In this document: one piece after another, positions 34,247 to 40,995 of the stretch | How positions within the stretch are numbered: the first letter of the stretch is position 1 | Layout of the letters: each line of letters opens with the position of its first letter | Assembly: GCA_018672475.1 (NCBI GenBank) | Contig: JABHFS010000205.1 | Coordinates: 1-42,681 of the forward strand | Length of the DNA: 42,681 bases | Source: Gemmatimonadota bacterium | Lineage (GTDB): Bacteria; Latescibacterota; UBA2968; UBA8231 | Direction: 5' to 3' | Notes under the pieces: model-generated | Seen by the model: only the letters and a program-made list of their open reading frames with translations | What the model was told of the DNA's origin: nothing | Database searches by the model: none | Made by a program: the position numbers and the translations under genes

Positions 34247-35733
34247 TGCCGCTATTGCAGGTCCACGGCATAACAAAACGCTTCCCCGGGGTTCTCGCCC
34301 TCGACGCGGTCGATATGGCGATCGAACCCGGTGAGGTTTTGGCCGTCATCGGTGAGAACGGCGCCGGCAAGTCGACGCTGATGAAGATCCTCGCCGGCAT
34401 CCAGGCATCCGACGACGGCGAAATCCTGATCGATGATACGCCCGTCACCATAGACTCCCCACGTCGGGCGACGGAGTTGGGCATTGCCCTGATCCACCAA
34501 GAGCTCAACCTCTGCGACAATCTCACCGTAGCCGCCAATATCTACCTCGGCCGCGAACCCCGCACATTCGGCCTGATCGACCGCGAAGCCATTCACCAGG
34601 GTGCGACCACCGCTCTGACGCAAATCGGCCTCAACATCGCCCCCAATACCCTGCTGCGCGAATTGCCGATCGGCCACCAGCAATTAATCGAGATCGCCAA
34701 GGCCCTCTCTACTCAGGCCCGCGTGCTGATCATGGACGAGCCGACTTCCAGTCTGACCAGCGAAGAGGCCAAAGCGCTCTTCATCGTCATAAACGACCTG
34801 CGAGGCCGCGGCGTCGCCATCGTCTATATCTCGCACCGTCTCAGCGAAGTCACCGCCCTCGCCGACCGCGTCACCGTCTTGCGCGACGGCCAAAACGCCG
34901 GCGAATTGGCTCGGACAGCAATCCACCACAACGCCATGGTCTCGCTGATGGTCGGCCGCAATGTCTCGCAATACTACGCGCACCAACCCCACGAAGCCGG
35001 CGAAATCATCCTGCAGGCCGAAGACCTCGTCGTGCCCGCCTGGCCCGAACACCCACTAAATTTCTCCGTCCACCGCGGCGAGATCGTCGGCATCGCCGGG
35101 CTGGTCGGTGCCGGCCGCACAGAACTATTGCAAGTGCTCTTCGGCATTGCCCCGGCGCTTGCCGGCCGCGTCCTGATAGACGGCGAGCCACAAAGGTTGC
35201 ATTCCCCCGTCGACGCCATTCGCGCCGGACTAGCCCTGGTGCCCGAAGACCGCAAGCAGCAGGGGCTGATCCTCGAAATGGCCGTTGCCGACAATATCGG
35301 CCTGCCCGGCCTGCACAGGCACCACCGTATGGGCTTTGCCGACTATGCCCGCCAAAATGCCGATGCCGAACAATTGATCCAACGCCTCTCCATCCGCACG
35401 CCCGACGCCGGGCAAATAGTCCAGTATTTGTCCGGCGGCAACCAGCAAAAGGTCGTGCTCGCCAAATGGCTCGCGCTCGATCCGCGCGTACTGCTGCTCG
35501 ACGAACCGACCCGCGGCATCGACGTCGGCGCAAAGGAAGAGATCTACCGATTGATGGAAGAGCTGGCCGCTACCGGCGTCGCAGTGCTCTTCGCTTCAAG
35601 CGAAATGGAGGAGATCTTGGGCATGTCCGACCGCACCTTCGTCATGCACGAAGGCCATATCACCGGCCAACTACAACGCGCCGACCTCAGCGAAGAGGCC
35701 ATTATGCACTTAGCCACGGGCAAGGCGGCGTGA
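34246..35733 (+). CDS. Sugar ABC transporter ATP-binding protein (RbsA type)
   Basis: This 495-residue protein has two fused ABC ATPase domains, the hallmark of RbsA/MglA/XylG. Domain 1 has Walker A GENGAGKST (36-44), a variant signature LPIGHQQLIEIAKAL, and Walker B VLIMDEPTSSL. Domain 2 has a degenerate Walker A (GLVGAGRTELL), signature LSGGNQQKV (about 395) and Walker B LLLDEPTRGIDVG (about 416). This asymmetry is normal for the family. It energises uptake with the binding protein and permease encoded on either side; ATG 34246 overlaps the upstream stop. The sugar is unknown. The neighbouring mutarotase points to an aldopyranose. Confidence 0.94.
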   Translation: MPLLQVHGITKRFPGVLALDAVDMAIEPGEVLAVIGENGAGKSTLMKILAGIQASDDGEILIDDTPVTIDSPRRATELGIALIHQELNLCDNLTVAANIYLGREPRTFGLIDREAIHQGATTALTQIGLNIAPNTLLRELPIGHQQLIEIAKALSTQARVLIMDEPTSSLTSEEAKALFIVINDLRGRGVAIVYISHRLSEVTALADRVTVLRDGQNAGELARTAIHHNAMVSLMVGRNVSQYYAHQPHEAGEIILQAEDLVVPAWPEHPLNFSVHRGEIVGIAGLVGAGRTELLQVLFGIAPALAGRVLIDGEPQRLHSPVDAIRAGLALVPEDRKQQGLILEMAVADNIGLPGLHRHHRMGFADYARQNADAEQLIQRLSIRTPDAGQIVQYLSGGNQQKVVLAKWLALDPRVLLLDEPTRGIDVGAKEEIYRLMEELAATGVAVLFASSEMEEILGMSDRTFVMHEGHITGQLQRADLSEEAIMHLATGKAA

Positions 35734-35734
35734 C

Positions 35735-36703
35735 GTGAAAAAGATCTTCGGTATCCTCGGCCTGCTCGTCACGGTCTTCGCCCTCACCTGGATCCTCGAG
35801 CCAAGATTTGCCAGCGCCTACAACTTGCAGAATATTATCCGCTGGACCTCGCTCTTCGGCATTATCTCGATCGGCGTCGCCTTCGTTATCATCACCGGCG
35901 GTATCGACCTATCCGTCGGTTCGCTGATCGGGCTCGTCGGCTGCACGATTACACTGCTCTTGGCCGACGGCTATTCGATCCCAGTCGCCCTCGCGATGGT
36001 CATGGCGCTCTCGCTAACCATAGGCCTGCTGCATGGCCTACTGATCACTCGCATCGGTCTGCAGCCCTTCGTCGTCACACTCTGCGGCCTGTTATTCTAC
36101 CGCGGTTTCGCCCGCTGGCTCACGCACGACCAGGTCCAGGGGTTCGGCTCCTCCTACGAGGGCCTGCGCCATCTCGCCATCGGCAAAATTCCGCTGACTG
36201 ACAGCTTCTCCATCCCCATCCCCTTTTTCATCCTCGTATTTATAGGCATCATAGCCGCCCTCTTCCTCAACCGCACCATCTGGGGCCGCTACCTGCTGGC
36301 ACTGGGCCGTAACGAAGAAGCGGCGCGCTACAGCGGCATCCAAATCGAGCGCATGAAAATTCTCGCCTATGTCATCTGCTCGGGCACCGCCGGGCTAGGC
36401 GGCATCCTCTTCGCCCTCGATGTCAACTCGGTACAACCCGCCGCGCATGGCAATTTCTACGAGCTTTACGCGATCGCCGCCGCAGTCTTGGGCGGGTGCT
36501 CGCTCCGAGGCGGAGAAGGCTCGATCTTAGGCGTTATTATCGGCGCCGCCGTCATGCGCGTGCTCTACAACGCCATCAATATCCTCGGCATTCCCACACA
36601 ACTCGAATTCGCCATCATCGGCGCGGTGATCCTAATCGGCGTTATCGCCGACGAGTTGATCCGCCGCATGGCGGCCAATAGGCGGGCGGCGCGCGAGTCC
36701 TAA
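35735..36703 (+). CDS. Sugar ABC transporter permease (RbsC type)
   Basis: This 322-residue integral inner-membrane protein is of the BPD_transp_2 family (PF02653), with eight or more hydrophobic segments. The family core is seen in FVIITGGIDLSVGSLIG, GLQPFVVTLCGLLFYRG, ALGRNEEAARYSGI and AVLGGCSLRGGEGSILG. It forms the translocation channel for the sugar bound by the lipoprotein encoded at 33239-34246. The start is GTG 35735, one base after the ATPase stop, so translation is coupled. It is the last gene of the importer operon, and a hairpin follows at 36757-36792. Confidence 0.93.
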   Translation: MKKIFGILGLLVTVFALTWILEPRFASAYNLQNIIRWTSLFGIISIGVAFVIITGGIDLSVGSLIGLVGCTITLLLADGYSIPVALAMVMALSLTIGLLHGLLITRIGLQPFVVTLCGLLFYRGFARWLTHDQVQGFGSSYEGLRHLAIGKIPLTDSFSIPIPFFILVFIGIIAALFLNRTIWGRYLLALGRNEEAARYSGIQIERMKILAYVICSGTAGLGGILFALDVNSVQPAAHGNFYELYAIAAAVLGGCSLRGGEGSILGVIIGAAVMRVLYNAINILGIPTQLEFAIIGAVILIGVIADELIRRMAANRRAARES

Positions 36704-36756
36704 AAGCACATAGCCGCGTACAAGCGGCCCGATCATCATCGGCATTCACGCGAAAA

Positions 36757-36792
36757 ATAATGGGAGCCTAATAAATATTTGGCCCCCATTAT
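36757..36792. terminator. Hairpin after the importer operon, possible terminator
   Basis: The arms ATAATGGGAGCC (36757-36768) and GGCCCCCATTAT (36781-36792) pair over 12 bases with one mismatch and a 12-base loop. It begins 54 bases after the permease stop. The plus strand lacks a T-run after the stem. The minus strand has one, so the direction is uncertain. Confidence 0.4.
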
Positions 36793-36875
36793 CAATCCCC
36801 TTATTCAAGAGAATAATTGCTATCGGTATTACCGGATCATATTCCCTAAGCGGTGAAATATTCACTGTAGCTATA

Positions 36876-37446
36876 AACCCTGCTGCCATCGCGCGACTAC
36901 CACAGCGGCGAGAAATACACCACAAACGACGACTATAGACAAAGGTTTGCGGTCGCCACTGCACTGGCGACACAAGCTGTGATCGTGCTGGTTTACCTGC
37001 CGATTCGCGCCGAGCTCGAGCGGGCAGGCGGACACTGGGGAATTGACGTCTGGGAAGATCCGCTGGCGCTGCCCGGGGTGTTCGTCGACACCGCGAGAAT
37101 CTGGATAGGAGGTGCGGAGGGAATCATCCCGGCAGTCGCCGCGCTTAGCGGCGTACTGCTTGCCGTGCGCCGGCGCCGTGATGTGGCGCTCTACTTCGGG
37201 CTTGCCTGGATAGTTCCGCTGCTGGCCGCCGTAGTGATGGGGGTGGCCGGTCAGCCGTGCAGCTACCTGTATCTACTGCCCACGTTCGTACTGGCCGCCA
37301 CCTACGGCATAACACAGGTGCCGACGGCGCGCCTGCGCATCCTCGCCCTTGCCTTTCTGCTGGCGGGTTACGGATGGAGCACGGCGACCAAGGTGAACAA
37401 GCCTGCACCAGATCCCTATGGAGAACTGGCACAGTATATGGTTTAG
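36876..37446 (+). pseudogene. Fragment of a membrane glycosyltransferase (GT39/ArnT-like)
   Basis: An open frame runs from about 36876 (after a stop) to TAG 37444-37446. It contains HSGEKYTTNDDYRQRFAVAT, a hydrophobic segment VIVLVYLPIRAE, a loop DVWEDPLALPGV, and further membrane segments (ALYFGLAWIVPLLAAVV, YLYLLPTFVLAATYG). It ends PYGELAQYM. This resembles the middle-to-late part of polytopic PMT/ArnT-like (GT39-type) glycosyltransferases, where the last motif normally continues into a soluble domain. Both ends are missing. No start with a ribosome binding site is seen. The 3' end coincides with the end of an IS66 transposase fragment on the opposite strand, so the two are joined by an insertion or deletion event. 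Confidence 0.55.
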
Positions 37447-37624
37447 GCGGCTTGACGATGTCAGAGGATGGTAGCTTGGAACGGTTGGAAGCATTTTTCT
37501 CCGATCGAGCCATGCGCTCTTGCAACGCATCGATTTGCTGCTGCATCTGCGGTTTCCTCTCCACCATCTCACCACGAAGAGCAACGCAGTTAGAGCAGGT
37601 CCGATCTGAAGGGATGGTTGGCAT
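37442..37624 (-). mobile_element. IS66-family transposase N-terminal fragment
   Basis: The minus strand from ATG 37624 encodes about 61 residues: a Cys pair (RTCSNCVALRGE), a heptad-rich helix (QQQIDALQERMARSEKN) and NASNRSKLPSSDIVKPPK. This is the characteristic N-terminus of IS66 transposases, normally RSSKNSSKPPSSD. Similarity ends at about 37442, where the opposite-strand glycosyltransferase fragment ends. The zinc-finger and DDE domains are absent. No terminal inverted repeats were identified. It is the only insertion-sequence trace I found in the window. Confidence 0.72.
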
Positions 37625-37739
37625 GATAAATACACTCGGATGGGAAAGACCAAATGTCGATTAGAAAACCTGTGAACGGTTACTAAAAAGAATAACGGAC
37701 CACTTGTTCTGCTCTTTTCATTATTCGAGCATTAACCCA

Positions 37740-37769
37740 TTGGAAAATATTATCGTCTTATTGTATAAT
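37740..37769 (+). promoter_or_regulatory. Sigma-70-like promoter for the DUF2330 gene
   Basis: A perfect TATAAT lies at 37764-37769, with TTGGAA (four of six matches to TTGACA) at 37740-37745 and an 18-base spacer. The ATG of the next gene is 35 bases downstream of the -10 box. The match is by eye. Confidence 0.5.
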
Positions 37770-37803
37770 CTAGGGAGCCTGCCCCCGTAAGAAAGGATGA
37801 TCT

Positions 37804-39681
37804 ATGCTGCATAGTTTTCGCCCGTTTCTCACCCTCCTCCTGCCCACACTCATGCATCTATCCGGGCCCCAGGCCCACGCTTGCGGTGGCTTCTTCTGCG
37901 GCAATTTTCCAATGAACCAAGTCGCCGAAAACATCCTCTTTATCCAAGGGGAAGGCACTGTTACCACCCACGTGCAACTCCAGTACAGCGGCGAGGCTTC
38001 AGACTTCGCCTGGATTCTGCCGATGCCCTCCGTGCCCGAACTGGCCGTCAGTCACAACCAGATCTTCAACCAATTGCAATTCGCCACACAACCGGGTTTT
38101 CAGTTGAATTTCCAAGAGGACGCCAACTGCGGTTTCCCACCGATCTTCCGCACCCTAGAAGACGACAGCAGTGTTGTCGCCGAGTCCGCCGCTGTCGAGG
38201 TGGTCTCCCAGCAGCAAGTCGGCCCCTATGACACCGCCGTCATTACCTCCGACGACTCCCAGGCCATCGTCAACTGGCTCGTCGACAATAACTACCAACT
38301 CGGCGATCTAGGCATCGACCTTCTGCACCCCTATGTCGAAGAAGGCGCCTTCTTCCTAGCGCTCAAGCTCATCACCGACCGCGATGTCGGTGATTTACAA
38401 CCCATCGCCCTGACCTACGCGGCCAAAGAGCCCGGCATCCCGATCCGCCTCACCGCCGTGGCCACCGCGCCCGACCTAGGCGTTATCGCCTGGGTATTGG
38501 CCGAACACCGCGCCATTCCGAAAAACTATCTGCATGTGCGGATCAACGAGGCGGCGATAGACTGGTTCAACGGCGGTTTCAATTATCCGGAAGTCGTTAC
38601 CCTAGCCGCCGACGAGGCCGGGGGCCAAGCCTTCGTCACCGACTTTGCCGGGCCCAGCAAAGTCGTCAACGATTTCTTCTTCGGGGAGTTCGACCTCGAC
38701 AACCTGCGCCGGCAAGAGCATCCGGCCGACTTCCTCGACACCGCCCTCTCCCAGGGTTTCCCGCGCGACGCGCAGATGCAGGCCTTGATCCGCCGTCATA
38801 TCTCCATGCCGCCCGCCGTGCTCGAAGAGGGTGTGCTCGACGTCGTCTTCGGCGGCGACCGCGAAGCCTACGACCTCGTCCGCGAAGAAGGCCAACTACA
38901 GAGTATAACCGACCGCTCTTTCTACAATAATATCCGCGCCTACGACCGCTATATCACCGACCTCGAATTCAACGCAATCGCCTTTACCGACGATCTCGAA
39001 CGCATCGTCGTCGAGCCTTTGCAGAAGGTCAGACGGCTCTTCGAAGAAAAACCCTATCTCACCCGGCTCTACACCACGTTATCGGCCGACGAGATGACCC
39101 TCGACCCGATGTTTTCCTACAACCCCGATTTGCCCGAAGTCGACAATATCCACTTCGCCGAAGCCCGTTGGGATTGCGCCGATCCGGAGAACACGCCGAT
39201 CGAAGAATGGGAGTTGGTCATCACGCTCGCCGACGGTCGCGAGATCCGCACCCTCCCCTTCGGCGACGGTGGTGGCCCCCGGCCACTGCCCATCGGCGAA
39301 CCGGCCGCCGCAATCATCGAACGCCTAAACACCTCGGGGCCGCCCGAAACCATCCGCCAACTCACCGCCGTCGCCGAAACCGGTAACGGCTCTGTTCCCT
39401 CCGACTGGTCCCTAAGGCAAAACTATCCCAACCCCTTCAACTCGAGTACGGTCCTGCCCTTCCAGGCGCCCATCTCCACCGCCGATGCCGCCTTGCACAT
39501 CTACAACCTGCAAGGCCAAAAGGTCCGCACCCTAGTCGAAGGACCGGTTATCGCCGGCTACCGCGAAATCTCCTGGGATGGTCAAGACCAAAACGGCCGT
39601 ATCGTCGCCAGCGGCGTCTATCTCTACCGGCTGAAAACCGGCTCGATAGATTTGACGCGCAAATTGCTGTTCCTGCGCTAA
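37804..39681 (+). CDS. Secreted DUF2330 protein with C-terminal type IX-style sorting domain
   Basis: This 625-residue protein has a signal peptide ending near HACGGFFCG, a Cys-rich start typical of DUF2330 (PF10092). It continues with VAENILFIQ, VQLQYSGEASDFAWILPMPS and GPYDTAVITSDD, all family hallmarks; the domain runs to about residue 450. The last 90 residues hold WSLRQNYPNPFNSST, AALHIYNLQGQKVRTLVEG and SGVYLYRLKTG, the FlgD-like/Por secretion sorting domain of FCB bacteria. DUF2330 has no known function; its proteins are exported. AAGGA precedes ATG 37804, and a TATAAT box lies upstream. The leucine-rich-repeat gene begins three bases after the stop, so they are cotranscribed and may act together at the surface. 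Confidence 0.88.
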   Translation: MLHSFRPFLTLLLPTLMHLSGPQAHACGGFFCGNFPMNQVAENILFIQGEGTVTTHVQLQYSGEASDFAWILPMPSVPELAVSHNQIFNQLQFATQPGFQLNFQEDANCGFPPIFRTLEDDSSVVAESAAVEVVSQQQVGPYDTAVITSDDSQAIVNWLVDNNYQLGDLGIDLLHPYVEEGAFFLALKLITDRDVGDLQPIALTYAAKEPGIPIRLTAVATAPDLGVIAWVLAEHRAIPKNYLHVRINEAAIDWFNGGFNYPEVVTLAADEAGGQAFVTDFAGPSKVVNDFFFGEFDLDNLRRQEHPADFLDTALSQGFPRDAQMQALIRRHISMPPAVLEEGVLDVVFGGDREAYDLVREEGQLQSITDRSFYNNIRAYDRYITDLEFNAIAFTDDLERIVVEPLQKVRRLFEEKPYLTRLYTTLSADEMTLDPMFSYNPDLPEVDNIHFAEARWDCADPENTPIEEWELVITLADGREIRTLPFGDGGGPRPLPIGEPAAAIIERLNTSGPPETIRQLTAVAETGNGSVPSDWSLRQNYPNPFNSSTVLPFQAPISTADAALHIYNLQGQKVRTLVEGPVIAGYREISWDGQDQNGRIVASGVYLYRLKTGSIDLTRKLLFLR

Positions 39682-39684
39682 AGC

Positions 39685-40782
39685 ATGCACTTAATACGCC
39701 TTGCCCTAGTCCTCTGGCCCGCCCTGTGTACCGCGACCGAGTTTCCCGACTCCAGTCTGACAGCACAGGTGCGCCAGGCCCTGGGCAAGGAGTATGGGGC
39801 ATTGCGCCCAGACGACTTCGACGGCCTGCTCTATCTCGAAGCGGACCGCAGAGACATCACCCGCATCGACGGCATCGCCCGACTACACGATCTCAAGTTA
39901 CTGCAATTAGCAAACAATCATATAGCCGATCTCGCCCCCCTGAAAGGACTGCGCCAACTTGAAAAGCTCGATCTGCGCAACAATGACCTAGACGACATAG
40001 CTCCCTTAGCAGATTTTGTCTACCTGCGCGAACTCGCTCTTGAAGGCAATAATATTCGCGCCCTTTCCCCCCTAAAAGACCTGCGCCACCTGCACCAATT
40101 ATCGCTCGGATCCAACCCCCTCACCCATCTCATCGATCTCGCAAAGCTCACCAACCTGACCTTGCTCAAAATACCCGACTGCCAAATTGACGACCTGAGC
40201 CCGCTCTCGTCTCTGCATGCGCTAACCCGCCTCAAAGCCTCCGCAAACCAAATCAACGACCTCGCCCCTTTGCGCTCCCTAGCCGAATTAACCCACTTGA
40301 ACCTCTGGGGCAACCAACTGCAAGACCTCACTCCCCTCGCCGAGCTATCCAAGCTCAGCCACCTCAACCTCTCGTCCAATCAAATAATCGAGATCTCACC
40401 GCTCGCCGGCTCTCGGGCATTACAAACCTTGCGCTTAGACGACAATAAAATCGACGACATCAGCCCGCTACAAAATCTGCAAAACCTCGTAGAACTCCGC
40501 CTCGCACAAAACAAAATAGCGCATCTGCCCCCTCTAACCTCGCCTGCCCTCACCATACTCGACCTATCCAACAACCAAATCACTGACCTATCTGCCCTGC
40601 TAGCCCTAGACACCCTACACACGCTCCACTTAGCCAACAATCAAATCACCGACCTATCCCCCTTGTTAAACCTTCCTTCCTTGAAAACCTTGGAAATCTG
40701 GAACAACCCTCTGTCCCCTGTTTCACTCAATGGTCACATCTCCACTCTACAAGAAGCCGGGGTAACAGTCTACCACAAATAA
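39685..40782 (+). CDS. Secreted leucine-rich-repeat protein (internalin-like)
   Basis: This 365-residue protein has an N-terminal signal-like segment (MHLIRLALVLWPALCTATEF), a short cap (DSSLTAQVRQALGK), and then about 12 LRR units of 20-23 residues, each in the form LxxLxLxxNxIxDLxPL. Clear units include LQLANNHIADLAPL, LNLWGNQLQDLTPL and LDLSNNQITDLSAL. These SDS22/internalin-type repeats form a curved binding surface for proteins. No membrane anchor or sorting domain follows, so it is probably secreted or periplasmic. It is cotranscribed with the DUF2330 gene. A partner-binding or host-interaction role is plausible but unproven. Confidence 0.88.
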   Translation: MHLIRLALVLWPALCTATEFPDSSLTAQVRQALGKEYGALRPDDFDGLLYLEADRRDITRIDGIARLHDLKLLQLANNHIADLAPLKGLRQLEKLDLRNNDLDDIAPLADFVYLRELALEGNNIRALSPLKDLRHLHQLSLGSNPLTHLIDLAKLTNLTLLKIPDCQIDDLSPLSSLHALTRLKASANQINDLAPLRSLAELTHLNLWGNQLQDLTPLAELSKLSHLNLSSNQIIEISPLAGSRALQTLRLDDNKIDDISPLQNLQNLVELRLAQNKIAHLPPLTSPALTILDLSNNQITDLSALLALDTLHTLHLANNQITDLSPLLNLPSLKTLEIWNNPLSPVSLNGHISTLQEAGVTVYHK

Positions 40783-40811
40783 AAGCCACGCAGCATAAAC
40801 TCCGTGGCTTT
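40782..40811. terminator. Perfect 9-bp hairpin between convergent genes
   Basis: The arms AAAGCCACG (40782-40790) and CGTGGCTTT (40803-40811) pair perfectly around a 12-base loop. The hairpin abuts the LRR stop codon. On the minus strand it is followed by TTTTATTT, so it suits termination of the glnD transcript best. It may serve both converging genes. Confidence 0.6.
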
Positions 40812-40820
40812 CGCAATTTT

Positions 40821-40982
40821 GAGCTTTTGTGAATTTCTCTGAGCGGCTTGTTGTCCGAGGTTTCACAGAGTAGTAAAATCTGAGCATAGCCCTCGTAGCC
40901 TCACAGGATGTGAGACAAACTCCTGCAGGGCGTGTAGCGAAAAGTGATGCGTGTATAAGCAAAGAGAAATCTCAAAAAGCTC
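40821..40982 (-). repeat. Structured repeat, copy 2
   Basis: The outer arms are GAGCTTTT (40821-40828) with AAAAGCTC (40975-40982), and ATTTCTC (40833-40839) with GAGAAAT (40964-40970). Internal blocks shared with copy 1 at identical offsets are CTCT-AGCGG-TTGT (40837), TTTCACAG (40861), CCTCG-AGCC (40891) and ACAGGA (40903). AGCGAAAAG follows at 40936. The hairpin CTCAC/GTGAG with loop AGGAT is at 40900-40914. The element ends 13 bases before the glnD stop and has the same orientation relative to its gene as copy 1. Confidence 0.8.
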
Positions 40983-40995
40983 TCCGCAAATCGTT

